Shown piece by piece: positions 1 to 11,120 of a stretch of 64,000 bases of DNA. The translations under genes were made by a program, and so were the position numbers. Source of the DNA: Struthio camelus. Taxonomy: Eukaryota > Chordata > Aves > Struthioniformes > Struthionidae. The first letter of the stretch is position 1. Each line of letters opens with the position of its first letter. Where the stretch lies: NCBI RefSeq assembly GCF_040807025.1, contig NC_090953.1, positions 21,188,997-21,252,996 of the forward strand, in the 5' to 3' direction. The notes beneath the pieces were generated by a model. That model was not told where the DNA came from. It saw nothing but the letters and a program-made list of their open reading frames with translations, and did not search any database.

Positions 1-18
1 TTCCCTTCTCGCCGTCAG

Positions 19-184
19 CGTTGGCTCCGGACATTACACCGCATATGCAACGCACGAAGGTCGTTGGTTCCATTTCAACGACAGTACTGTAACTCTGACC
101 GACGAGGAGACTGTGGTAAAGGCAAAGGCCTACATCCTCTTCTACGTGGAACGGCAAGCCAAATCTGGATCAGATAAACTTTAA
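19..184 (+). CDS. USP3: USP3, last coding exon (3' part of gene)
   Basis: This is the C-terminal exon of ubiquitin carboxyl-terminal hydrolase 3, a nuclear deubiquitinase that removes ubiquitin from histones H2A and H2B. A pyrimidine-rich acceptor ends with AG at 17-18. The exon opens with the third base of a split Gly codon, then reads [19 protein letters not shown] and ends KSGSDKL before TAA at 182-184. GSGHYTAYA is the USP His box with the catalytic His, and WFHFNDSTV holds the Asn/Asp pair that completes the USP active site. The end closely matches what is known of vertebrate USP3. The rest of the gene lies left of the window. The order USP3-FBXL22-HERC1 supports the call. Confidence 0.95.
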
Positions 185-803
185 TACCTCCTTCTAATTC
201 TCACTTATCAAGTCCATCGGACAAAACATTTCCATTTCTCCGTAAATACTTGATCCAAGACTATTAATTTCATTGTGCACTTTTCAATTTCCTCTTGTGG
301 GTTTTAGTTTTGTTGTGTCAATGGTAGCATTTGACTTACTGAACTTGGACACAAACTAACTTTTTTATTAGTTATACCAGAAAACCTCAGCAGATTTTGA
401 TTTGCTGCTTTAGTTGTGATAACTCAATTTTTATATATAGTTTAATGAACTACTTAGTTATTTGACTTTTTTATATTAATGTTTTCAGTTCTCACTTTCT
501 AAAGGCACATTTACATCAGAGAAGCTTTCTGTTCTCCTTGCAAGCAAGATAAATGTGCTCCTGATTATGAAGAGCAATACAACTTCATGCTGCTCTCACA
601 GCTGTTATGTAGATACAATTTAAACTCTTTAAATCAAGGAAATATTTGCACGTATTATTTTCCTTTGTGCAAGAAACTAAACAGCGACCTCTGAGCAATC
701 ATTCTTTGTCTGCAGAAGAGATGAGAGATGGCATCGTTAAATAGACCAGGTAATTGCTGCTATTGGTGTGTATTCAGGCTGCTTACTTTCAGGAATCATT
801 GTA

Positions 804-809
804 AATAAA
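804..809 (+). promoter_or_regulatory. Possible proximal USP3 polyadenylation signal
   Basis: A canonical AATAAA lies 620 bp after the USP3 stop codon. Use would give a short 3' UTR. There is no transcript evidence. Confidence 0.35.
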
Positions 810-2195
810 TAGTTGGTTCAATTGTATCTATACTGCAGATTAATTCAAGTGTTCCTCACATATGCTCTTCCCTTCCCTCCCCCTTCAACATTTTTAAAAA
901 TTATCTTAAAATATATATGTCTTAATTGTGTTGGATTTGGATTTTTTTTTTAATGAATCTAAATTGCCGGAAACATCTCTATTTCAGATTTTAATCCTGA
1001 AATTTGATCATAAACAATGACTTGCTTTAAAACTTGGAGACTTCCTGGCACTGGGGCCCCAACCCCCTTTCCTCATGGAATAGGAACGTAGCCCCAAAGC
1101 CTGGGAATCTGTGAAAACACGCTTAACTCTAAACACAGCTCCTGTCCACCTTCAATGCCTAAAGTTTGCTTAAAACTGAAAGACAGTGTATGGAATTCAA
1201 GGTGCTTTGTTTGACTTGTGCGCTGCCAGTTCAGTTGCAAACTGTAAAGGGAAGATACTCAATTTCATACACGTAAGAGATTACACCATGCTGGTCTGAT
1301 GGGAGATGTTCAGCCAGAACTTCTTGTTGAATGAAGCAGCAAAATGGCTGTCATATTTACTCGTTAGCCCAGTGTGCTGCTTTTTTAAACAGTCTCTGGA
1401 CTTGAACTGGCGGTATCATACGATTTCTTAAACCTGTCTGTTGAATGGAAAAAGGCTTCAGTTTCAAGTTGAATTTTAGCTGTACTGCTGATGTTCTGGT
1501 TAGCAGAAGTCAGACCCTTTCAATTAAGGAGATGTAAAAGAACAGGAGAACCGATGTTGCAAAATTTGGGAGTCCAGAAAATCTGAAATTTGACAAATGT
1601 GACTTTTCAGTCTCCCCCCCACCTCCCCAAGCCAGCCCCCGTGTTGCTGGGGAGTAACTAGACACTCCTGCAGTCTCAGAAGCTTGGTGATAAGTGTAGG
1701 ATTTACTTTACAGAGAATCACAGCACCAAACAGCATCTTCTAGTTGTGATAACAAAGTACAACATACTTGTCTGAAAACATGTAAGAATTCAAGTAAAAT
1801 GTGTGTTTGTTTTTTTTTAAAGCTAATGCTTCCAAAGGATATGCCCACTAAACGTTTCCCTAAAAATTGTACTGTAGCTCAACTTGATGCATATTTTTTT
1901 GAGTAAGCATTGATTTCCCTGTTGTGGGCATACCTGCTAGCTGTACGTTGGCAACTACAAATAGAAATCACAATCCGATGTTGTTTAAAAGGCAGTCGTT
2001 CGTTCTGGCTTTTTCCACATCATCTTAAACCAGGAAAGAGACTGGCTTTATATAAAAGTGCAGAAAATGGCCAGCATTGCTAATTGTGTTTGACTACATA
2101 AACTATACATTAGCTAAAAACCTGTGCCTGTTAGCTACATTGTGACACACACACACACATACACGTGCATCTTGTCTTGTTTTTGCCTTAAGTCG

Positions 2196-2201
2196 AATAA
2201 A
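2196..2201 (+). promoter_or_regulatory. Possible distal USP3 polyadenylation signal
   Basis: A canonical AATAAA is followed within 30 bp by a T run and a GT-rich stretch, the usual arrangement of a vertebrate poly(A) site. Confidence 0.45.
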
Positions 2202-2215
2202 TAGAACTATTCATT

Positions 2216-5200
2216 TTTTTTAATTGTAGATGCTTGTCACCTACTGTTTTCCAGTTTCTTGCAGTCAGAGCCTTTGTTCCGGCAGAAGAGTTAGCTGTTA
2301 CCATTTATGTGGGCAGAAAAAGGTATCTGACAGACTTCATCATTGTGTGGGGCAGGGGGAAAGTATCTTTTAACACACATGGGGCATTCAAATAGTTCCA
2401 ACTGTATTTGCATTCTGCATGCTGCTTCAATTGGCTTGCTTTAGAAGTTTAGTTTTGGGGGAATACAAATATTAAAATACACCACTAGCCATGGCCACAA
2501 ACAGTTTAACTTGCTGTAGGCAAGTGAATGCAGGTCTTGCAAATCGGTGATGTAAATGTGCCTTTGTGTATGTTTAGGAACTTAAATTTGTAATTTTCAT
2601 CAACATTCACTTATTTTAAGCCGTTTCTACTTCTCCAGCTGTTTTTTTTTTTTTTCCTTAATCAAATTAATGGTCTCACTTCAGTATGTCCTTTCAGTAA
2701 TCTTTTCTCTGTAACATGAAGGTCTTGGGCAGTGGCATCCAGCACGGTCCATTTCAGCCATGGCCATGGGAACACAATGCAATCGCGTCACGTCAGTCTT
2801 GTTCTTGCAGCAGGTGGTGATAAGGACTCAGCCATATGCGTTGCTGGAACAAGTCCATCATAAATCCTTTCCTAATCTAACTTTCTCCCACTGCAAACCC
2901 AGATGGACAGTACAAACAGTTTGTTGTGGCAACACAAATATTTCTCTTCCTGGTGGAGAACTCTGCTTATCCACTGTATTCTATTCAGTGTGGTGTCAAA
3001 AAAAAAAAAAAAAAAAAAAAAGTAAGTAACTGAGCACTGAACCAGTAACATATACTGCACCTGGCCTAGTATTACATTTTTAACCTTACTTGTATATCCT
3101 ATATTTATCTACTAGCTTGTGGGAGGGGGGAGAGATCTGATTTCATTTAAGCCAAATGTTTCTTTTCTACTTACTGCTGATCATAGTACACACTAACTGG
3201 CAAGAATTTTTTTCTTGCTCATGTCTGCTCTGCAAGCAACAACTGCTCTCTACAGTTCAAAGACTCGCATAGTTTTTTTTGTCACCAAAATTTGCCTGAT
3301 ATAAGGGTGTCCTTTTGTTAGTCATTGTTTAGCCATGTATACAACTGGAGCCATGACTTCTGTAAAACAAAACTGCAAAATTTCCAGCTCTCAGAATAGT
3401 GCTTTACTGTGGTGTATACCGAGCATTTTAATGCAGAATTGTGCAAACCTCTAAGGCACTTAGACCGAGAGCTCCTTCTCATAGTACGGGCAGAAGGTGT
3501 TTTTCCAAGAGGTCATAGATGTCAGTGGGAGATGAGAGGTTAAAACTTTCACAGATAGCTAGGGAAAAGTGGACTTGTATCAGAAGCAGGAGGCCATTTA
3601 TAAGGATTTTGCTAAATCGATGGCACGCATAACGCTTCTTGGTGGTCAAAAGCTTCCCCAGCCATGTTTCATTACCGATGTGTCTCTGTCTTACCGATGA
3701 GGTAATTGGCACCTTGACAGTTGATTCCAATGTGCTTTAGGATATCCTCAAGTACTGTAGTGCCATAGTTGTAATTGTTTACCATTAAAATCTAGTGTGT
3801 ACGTTTCAGTGAGGATCACTGACTGTGCTCATCGTGTGTGTTTTTGGAGCATTTTCAGGATGAATGTGAATAATACCTCATTCACGCAGTGTGTTTATGG
3901 AAAATGTGCCATTAAAGTGTCTCCTGTCCCTAGAAAATGAAACTTTTCTTGTCCTTCTACAGGTATCAAAATATTAATGTAAATTCTCTGAACAGGGATG
4001 ACTATTTTGACTTGAATTGGGGTGGAGAGCAGCCCAGAATCAAATTTAAGTGTTCCCACTATTTAGCACTGCTGTCCAAATTTGGTATCTAAGCACAAAG
4101 AGGACCTGCTTTTCAATTTTAAAAGGCCTTGTTACATCACAGCAATTATTTTTTTTTTTTTTTTGTCAGACCAAGGTCTATGTCCTCTGTGTGGTGGAAG
4201 AGTCATACCAGCAATGGTCACCTTAATTGTTTTCTTTTTTAAAAGAAAGACTGTTGCAATGTATATTACAACTCTGAGTAGTCTTGACTATCTACATCTG
4301 TTCAAAAGCAAAGGTGAGTTCTGAAAAATCAGATGAAGGAACAGAGGGAGAGTTCAAAAAAGTGTCCTCAGAACAACTGCTGCCATACCAGTTCCGCTGC
4401 TGTTTCGCCAGTGTCTGGCTTACCTGGTGTGTAAAATCATCTCTTCCACTTGTCCTTTTCCTGGCTTCGCAAGCACTTGTGCTCCTGCCCACAACCTGTT
4501 TCTGAGCATTAACTATGGGAGGGGAGCAGAGCCATCCTCGTTATTTTGAGGGAAACACTTCTTAATAACAGGCTATGAAAACAAAGACTGACACCCATTA
4601 AGCACAGCTTACCATATATAATAGAAGATTACCCTAAAGACCTACACACTGCCTTTCTTGCCTTTTATTCTGAGCCACTGCGCATTAAAATAAATTTCAA
4701 GTTTTGTTTTTCAGGGTTCAATTGCAGAGTGCAATCTCAGGGGAAGAAGGACAAGCTTAACTGCAAGCCCATTCAACCCTGTCAGAAATTGAAACGACCC
4801 CAATTAAAACGCATAGGTACATAATCTTAGCTGAGTAAAAACAAAAGGAATGTATAATTTAACAATGTGTTAAGTAAAAAATGTAAAAAAAAAAAAAAAA
4901 AAAAAAAATCAGACAGATGCTAGGCAGTAACCACCCTGAGCATTTTACTTCACAAACATCAACATTGTAGGGCTGTTTATTGTTACTTTCCCTTCTCTCT
5001 ATTTTTCTTCTAGCTGAGCATTTCTGCTGCAGTCGCTCCAATATTGGAAACAAACCATTTTTATTCCTAAAATGTATCTCTGTCTACTTTTCTAAGGCTA
5101 AGGTAAGAGAACTAAAGCTACAGAACCATATGCAACATTAACAGCACTTGTAAAACTCAAGCTAATAAAGCTGTTAAAAGGCCGCAGGGTAGGAACGCAG

Positions 5201-5760
5201 GGCCTTGCTGCTCCCAGGCCTGGCTGTCGGTGTAGCCTTACTTTCCTGAGGCAAAAGGTGAAGCAGCAACTAGCAGTGTTTGCTCAAAGAGCAGCAGGCA
5301 GGAAAGTGTCGGTGCAGCTGGGGTGCATAGCAGGGAAGGTGCAGGCTTGTTTTGGGCATACTTCAGAGTACCCAGGGAAATTTATTTTTAAAGAATTTTT
5401 TTAACTAACAGCTTGTAAAAGTTCATTAAACTAGCCTCTCTTAAATGCCAGTAGCCTAGACCTTTCACAAAGGTGCAGCCTTAAAAAAAAAAAAAAAATA
5501 TTAATGAACAAATACAGGAACCACCCCCCCTCTTTTTTCCCCCCCCCCTTCCCTCAAACTTGAGGATGGCAAAGCTGCTTGATGCAGCTGCAGCTACTCT
5601 GTGTTCATTAGCACAGCACAAGCTCTTTACATCATCAGGATTGCCTAAAAGAAAATAATCCCTTTTAAGGAAGCATTTCATGAAAGTCAAGTGCTGCTGC
5701 TCCATGCCCATTCCAATTCCTTGAAGAAGAGGAGCAACCCTTTCATGCATGCATGGTTCT
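2216..5760. other. USP3-FBXL22 intergenic region, no gene recognised
   Basis: No coding exon was recognised. The region has A24 runs at 2998-3021 and 4885-4908, a T run near 4145, and mixed C/T homopolymers at 5521-5555. The minus-strand open frame at 3479-3730 is not recognised and has no clear exon borders. The left part may still be USP3 3' UTR. Confidence 0.5.
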
Positions 5761-5770
5761 TATCCTGTCC

Positions 5771-5814
5771 CAGTTGTTGGCCAAAAATAAACACCATTCC
5801 ACAACCATATATGT
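5771..5814 (+). promoter_or_regulatory. Candidate FBXL22 promoter with muscle-type motifs
   Basis: Within 44 bp, and 130-175 bp before the FBXL22 start codon, lie an E-box (CAGTTG, 5771-5776), an A-rich MEF2-like box (CCAAAAATAA, 5781-5790, one base off consensus), an M-CAT/TEAD motif (CATTCC, 5795-5800) and a TATA-like CATATATG (5807-5814). FBXL22 is known as a cardiac and skeletal muscle protein, so the cluster fits its expression. The motifs are short, and the functional reading is inference. Confidence 0.35.
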
Positions 5815-5833
5815 GCAACAGCCTCCTGGTGAG

Positions 5834-5859
5834 CCCCCCCAACCCCCCCCCCCCAACCC
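5834..5859. repeat. C-tract with minus-strand G-quadruplex potential
   Basis: C7, C12 and C3 runs are separated by AA. The minus strand therefore has long G runs with two-base loops. It lies 85-110 bp before the FBXL22 ATG, between the motif cluster and the start codon, probably in the 5' UTR or core promoter. Confidence 0.5.
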
Positions 5860-5943
5860 ACACACACTCACTCTCTGCCCTTACGCCACAAGGCCAGGAG
5901 ACCTGGCCAGGAGACCGTCTGCTTTCTAACGCGCTGAAGAGCT

Positions 5944-6278
5944 ATGCATATAACCCAGCTGAATCGGGAGTGCCTCTTACATCTATTTTCTTTTCTGGAC
6001 AAAAACAGTAGAAAAAGTCTAGCAAAAACATGTCACAAAATGCTAGAAGTGTTTCAAGATCCTTTACTGTGGTCTTTGCTGAACTTTCATTCTCCAGTGG
6101 AACTGAAGAAGGATAATTTTCTCCTGGGACCTGCTTTAAAGTACTTATCCATCTGCTGGCATTCACAGACAGTCAAGGTGTGTAACACTGAGGAGTGGCT
6201 GAAAAACACTTTCCAGAAAGACTTCTGTAGCAGGCATGAAACTACTGTCAATGATTTTTTACTAGAAGTTTGCAACAG
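5944..6278 (+). CDS. FBXL22: FBXL22 exon 1 (F-box)
   Basis: This is the first coding exon of F-box and leucine-rich repeat protein 22, a small SCF substrate receptor. In mammals it is known as a sarcomeric, cardiac-enriched protein that promotes turnover of alpha-actinin and filamin C. The ATG at 5944 is chosen because an in-frame TGA lies at 5935-5937. The protein starts [19 protein letters not shown], a typical SKP1-binding F-box (about residues 1-48), and continues through a conserved WSLLNF...[16 protein letters not shown] segment. The exon stops inside an Arg codon (AG) at donor GTACGT. Reading on to 6333 would run into intronic A-tract, so the unspliced frame is not the product. Closely matches the known vertebrate protein. 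Confidence 0.95.
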
Positions 6279-6690
6279 GTACGTTCTTTGGGTGCGAAAT
6301 TCTACAGCTTTAAAAAAAAAAAAAAAAAGTTAACTGTCACCTGCCTCAAAATGACCGAGCGCATCTTAGAGCTCTTCTCCATACGGCCTACCTGAAACGG
6401 AGCAGTGCGTACGTGAGTGCCTTGACTTTTAATAGTGTGGTTAAGTTAGTTTTAGTGGAACTTCCTATTGACTTACTTTACTAAGATTCCTCAAGCCTCA
6501 TTTTTCCTCTTAGTTTTTTTCCTTTTTTTTTTTTTTTTTTTTTTTGACATGAATAGTACTGGAACGTGCAATAGTGCCGACTAAAGTGCTGCTTAACGAA
6601 ACTGTACCATTCTGGCAGTACAAACTGTCGGGGTGGGGGAAGGGAAGCCCTAGAGGAGAAATACGGTTTTACATAATGAATACGTCATTA

Positions 6691-6691
<1 letters not shown>

Positions 6692-6728
<37 letters not shown>
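6692..6728 (+). repeat. A37 homopolymer
   Basis: This is an uninterrupted run of 37 A, the longest homopolymer seen in the window, inside FBXL22 intron 1. No retroposon body or target-site duplication was recognised next to it. Confidence 0.9.
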
Positions 6729-6729
<1 letters not shown>

Positions 6730-7827
6730 AAGTTCATGAAACACATCATTACTAAACGTGAACTTCTATTTATTTCCTTCACGTGGTAGTACAGCTTACG
6801 TAATGCTGGGCTCTGTCAGGACAGCACTGGGCATTTTTCTAAGAAGAACTAAATACTGCTTTTAGACTTAGTTAGAATTGCTACACTTACTTACTTATCT
6901 ACATTTAAGCTTTTTATAAGCTTCAGTAGAGGAAGAAGGACCTACCACTAAGGAAAAGCAGCTTTCAGTGCACACCATTATTTCTTGAGACAACTATACT
7001 GCTAGGAAGTGGCTCCAAGACAAAAATCAGGAGGGCAAACCAGGTAGAGCCCATCCTTGTGCATTGTAGAACCAGCAAGGACAGCTGTAGTCACACATTA
7101 GCGCTGAGACAGGCATGTCAGAGCCTACCCTGAGCGGGCACGCCACTGTGCTGCAGCCAGCCTTCAGCTTTGGGCCACACTGGGGAGGACAACGGTCCCT
7201 TAGGAACTAAAAGAATTTTTAAAACCCACCAGATTACAGGCTGTTGGCAGAGCATAGGGTGTTGCTGAGAACAGGCAACAGTGAAATCTCAAGTAGCTGT
7301 TCTAGAACAAGTGATTTTAAAAAAAAAAAACCAGATTAATTAGCAAAATACTGTTAGGAAACACACCTGTTGCTACAGAGGAAATGTCCAGTTTTGGCAC
7401 TGGAATGTCTACCAGCGGCTGCACTTAACTATTTTCATTCTTTTGCAATCACAAATCTGTATTCGGAAAGTGGACACAGCAAGATCACAGCTCTGCAGAC
7501 GCAGTTTATCACTGAAGTACAGTCCTCTGTAGAATCCATAACCCCAAACTGGCTTGCAAAGCCTGTGGGTAGCAAGCAATCTCAAAGGCCTGGCAGTCCA
7601 TCAAAACTCAAAAAAAAAAAAAAAAAGGCTTTCAGCCTTGAACAGCTTCATTTCCACAAGTTAAATCTGAACTCTTAAAAACTACAGTGTATATTGATAC
7701 TGCCCCCTACAGTCATTTTAGCCTTCCCAAGCCAAGTTCTTGTCTTGTTGCAGCAACCTTCTCAAAGCAATTCCATCACAACAAAAATCCTAGCACTCTG
7801 TGCAAAGAAATATGAATTAGAGTAGGC

Positions 7828-7945
7828 GCAGTATATATATTTTATATATATTATAGTAATACTCTCTCTCTAAATATATATATTAGAGTAATACTATATT
7901 GTAGAGAGTGTGTGTGTCTGTGTTTCTCTCTCAGAGTAGGCTCAG
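7828..7945. repeat. AT/CT-rich simple-sequence patch
   Basis: TA-rich blocks, CT runs and a GT run are interleaved. The 9-mer AGTAATACT occurs twice, and GAGTAGGCGCAG and GAGTAGGCTCAG flank the patch. It looks like a decayed compound microsatellite. Confidence 0.6.
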
Positions 7946-9368
7946 GCTATATAGTTCCCTGAGTTGAGAGTATTTTTGTTCTGTTCATTGACCAAGACTT
8001 GAGAAAAGGCAGGTTGGATCCTTTCCTGCTTTGGACATTTGTTTTTCTACCTAGTCACAAGAGTAAAGGAAAAGAGTAAAAAAACCAAAACACGTGCAGG
8101 CGACATGATCTCACTGTATTAGCTCAGCTGAAAAGGTGACATCAAGGAGCAGTTTGCGGCGAAGAGGGTGGGGTGGGAGGAGAAAGAGGAACGTACTGGT
8201 GTTTGCGTAAGGACAAGAGAACATGCTGCAGTGCTAGCTGTCCAGCAGTGGCCATGAGCAGTGCCCCTTGTTGGCACCCACTGCCAAAACCCTGAAACAC
8301 GCTGTAAGCACAAATGTTTATTTGAAAGTGCGCTTACAGACACCTTCTTACAGCTCTTGTAGGACAGGGAAAAGCTAATAATAGCTTTACTGAAAGGGCT
8401 CACAAGCTAGATAAGCAAACACCTTTGCATTCCTGTAACCATTTTCCCCCCCTCAAAGAAGTCTGGTATTAATGGAGAAACGTTAAGCTCCATTTAGCTA
8501 ACGATATGGGATAGCTAAACCAGTGCTCCCTGCAGCAAGCTGCAAGCAAGAAACCAACACACTTTGTAGGGAAGGCTCTGCAGGCTGGTGCACAACGGCT
8601 AGTAGTGCCTAGGCTGCTTCAGTTTTACACATACAGTTAATACCAGTCATCAACACACTGCACTTGGAGAAGAACAGGCCTTTTCTGCATTTGCCCCAGT
8701 CTAGCTGAGCAACAACAAGAAATACTTTTCATTCGTTGAACAGGAGAATTCTTACCAGTTCCAGCTGTTTGAGGAAGGTTTAAGAGTTGTGTGGGGAATC
8801 GGACATCAGCACTCCATTAAAAGTAGCAGGTTGAACCTATTCAGTAAAACCCAGGAGTTGCAATGCACATGTTAATTCCCATAAATCAAGAGCGAGAGAG
8901 TGAGAGCGTCTTACTTGCCCATGCTCAGCATGTCTACAGTCTCTTCTCGCAGTTGTCCTCAAATTCATCCTGCCTCAAATCTATGAGCTCTGCTGTCTTC
9001 ATCCCCTGGACCTGGAGGAGGGCAGCACCACGCACCTCCTTAAGAAAAAAAAAACAATGCAGCTGCAGCTTAACAGGCATCCACTTTCCCTTCCCACTGT
9101 GCTGACTGAGCTCCAGATGTTGTGATGAGCAGGAAAAAAAAAAAAAAAGAAGGTTAAGTCTTGAGATTAGTAAAGCTGTGTATTAAGCTGTTTAAATGCC
9201 TCTGTCTACTCATGCTTTTTTACCCCTCCTGGTAGAAGAGAAAGTATTTTTCTAACTTTCATTTTAATGATGACAGTGTCTTGAAGACACTGTCTTCTCC
9301 AAACTCTGCACATTAGCACATTACTCATTTTTCCCTCCTCTCACCTGTAACAATCGCCATGTTTTCAG

Positions 9369-9714
9369 ATGTCAAAACCTGCTCTCTCTGACCCTCTCTG
9401 GGTGCGGCCACGTTACAGATGATTGCATCTTGCTTCTTCTCAAAAACTGCCCAAACCTCAAGACGCTCAAACTGGAAAATTGCGTGCGGATCACTGACCA
9501 GACCCTGGAAGCCGTGACCCTCTACGGGGGATCCCTGCAAACGCTCCACGTGGATTTTTGCCGGAACATAACACAAAGTGGTCTAGAGAAAGTCAGGGAA
9601 AAACGTCCTTCAGTAACGCTAAGAGCAGACAGAAGCGCTAACATGATTCCAGACAACAAGCCAGAAAAAAAGCTGATGCTTGAAAAGGCATCAAGAAAAC
9701 TGGTTCAGCTTTAA
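9369..9714 (+). CDS. FBXL22: FBXL22 exon 2 (leucine-rich repeats, stop)
   Basis: The second and last coding exon completes the split Arg codon (AG|A) and reads [20 protein letters not shown], then [20 protein letters not shown] and [20 protein letters not shown]. These are Cys-type leucine-rich repeats (LxxLxLxxCxxITDxxL) that bind the substrate in FBXL proteins. The tail is basic, ends RKLVQL, and the stop is TAA at 9712-9714. With exon 1 the CDS is 681 bp, 226 residues, close to the human length of about 229. The LRR core is more conserved than the last 35 residues. Confidence 0.95.
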
Positions 9715-11120
9715 GTGGAACAAGCTGTATGAAATCAGTCAACATGGCTCGTCTACCTCACTTCCCCTCTCCTCCCAGGTAGCAGGGCTGCAGTTAACCA
9801 CGGCTACTTAACTGCACGCTGGGCTAAGTCCAAACACATGGCTGGTATATTTTGTAAAGGCTCTACAGCGACAGTGTGTGCATCGCCACCAGCGCAGTCT
9901 TAAGACGTTTTGTTTTCTGCTGTTTCTTCAAACTGGAAAATCCTACATTTCTGCCACAAGATGGTAGCCTAGATTAAGGTTAAGAAACTGTGATTCTGAT
10001 ATCTTTGCTGAAGAGGGAAGGGGAGGGAAGAAAAGCAGCAGCCGATACTGCTTGGGTAATTGTATGATCTACCTACGTTTCAGGGAAAGCGTGATTAACA
10101 GATTTCTGTAAAAGGAGATGCAACACACACGTCATTCCATCAGCTGGGGTGACAACCACTACGTCTCAGATCCTTCTGGCTAGCAGATCACATTACCTGA
10201 CAGCCACCACTTCCTCAGAAATCAGAATTTGTAGCTGATTTGTCAGGCCTGTTTATTGAATGCGGATATGTATGGCAATGTGCACAAAAGACTATCTGAC
10301 CCTCCGTATAATGTATTTTGACAAGCTACCCTTCAACTTATTTTTTAAAGTTGGCATTAAAGTGAGCCAGTCTGCAGAAGTAACCTACCTGAAAAGGCAA
10401 TGATTTACAGCCTGTAAGTTATGCAACTTCAAATGCTGAATTAGGAAATTGCTACGGCAGAGATCCGTATTAACACCTGTTTGTCTCTGCAGCAGTAAAA
10501 ACACGCAGCTGTTTGCATCCCAAACCACAGGCTGTCGCATTCATACTGCTTTGCTACATGGAAATGAACCATTTTTTAAAGGGTTTAAATTGTGTGGAAC
10601 AATTCAGAAGAATGATTGCGTGAATTGTTTTTTGTTTGAACTACAGCATGCCTTTTTAAAAAGCACCATCTCAAGCCCCGCACTTCACCTATACGGGAGC
10701 ACGTCCTCAAATTCAGCTTTCCATTATTTTCCATTTTGTACAGCAAGTGACGTTTCTGACATGCCCAGACTTTGGCTCCTAGAGAGCATACCAGAAAATA
10801 AAAACCTGCATATTCGTGCTGCCTCTGCACCTGAACTTACTTTACCATGTATCTCCTCTGCACCTGAACTTACTTTACCATGTATCTCCTCTCCCATTCA
10901 ATGCAAGTCACTGAAGAACTTTAAGCTTGCAACGAGAGGTGGATAAATCTGGCTATTGATGATTTAGTTTCTCCTACAGGACCAGATATCGGGACAGCTT
11001 CGATACTGAACACAAAGCTACGTACAGCCCAGGCTGACAAGCTCTACAGGTCCTGAACAACAGAATTCCAGCTTAATTCACGATGAAGTCTACAGCAGGA
11101 AGATTTCATTTTAAATAAAA
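9715..11120 (+). other. FBXL22: FBXL22 3' UTR and downstream sequence
   Basis: Candidate poly(A) signals are ATTAAA at 10356-10361 and AATAAA at 10797-10802 and 11114-11119. None is clearly favoured, so the transcript end is uncertain. The segment contains an exact 33-bp tandem duplication and a 165-codon open frame (10449-10946) that is probably not translated. Confidence 0.5.
10822..10887 (+). repeat. Exact 33-bp tandem duplication (2 copies)
   Basis: Two identical 33-bp units, each starting CCTCTGCACCTG, sit at 10822-10854 and 10855-10887, followed by a 5-bp start of a third. Identity of the copies implies a recent duplication. Confidence 0.95.

Larger units (their letters stand above)
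185..2215 (+). other. USP3: USP3 3' UTR (end uncertain)
   Basis: This AT-rich sequence follows the USP3 stop codon and has no coding signal. Canonical AATAAA signals are at 804-809 and 2196-2201, the second followed by T-rich and GT-rich sequence, so it is a plausible distal cleavage site. Further AATAAA or ATTAAA copies at 3911, 4690 and 5164 mean that a longer UTR cannot be excluded. A short CA run lies at 2145-2159. Confidence 0.55.
6279..9368 (+). other. FBXL22: FBXL22 intron 1
   Basis: This 3,090-bp GT-AG intron runs from donor GTACGT at 6279 to acceptor TTTTCAG ending at 9368. It contains a T23 run (6523-6545), an A37 run (6692-6728), an AT/CT-rich simple-sequence patch (7828-7945) and several A13-A16 runs. 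No exon or RNA gene was recognised. Confidence 0.85.

Noticed and set aside
3479..3730. 83-codon minus-strand open frame in the USP3-FBXL22 interval
   Set aside because: Protein-like but not recognised, has no convincing start or splice borders, and lies in possible USP3 3' UTR.
5691..6011. 106-codon plus-strand open frame overlapping FBXL22 exon 1
   Set aside because: It is in another frame than FBXL22, is Pro/Ser-rich because of C tracts, and has no family match.
6279..6333. FBXL22 exon 1 reading on past 6278
   Set aside because: The added residues end in poly-Lys from an A tract. The donor GTACGT at 6279 and exon 2 at 9369 give the known protein.
9325..9576. Minus-strand open frame over FBXL22 exon 2
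   Set aside because: Shadow of the conserved FBXL22 coding strand.
10449..10946. 165-codon plus-strand open frame after FBXL22
   Set aside because: No recognisable domain, Ser/Leu/Cys-rich composition, contains the 33-bp duplication and several AT-rich UTR-like stretches and AATAAA. Most likely 3' UTR or flank.
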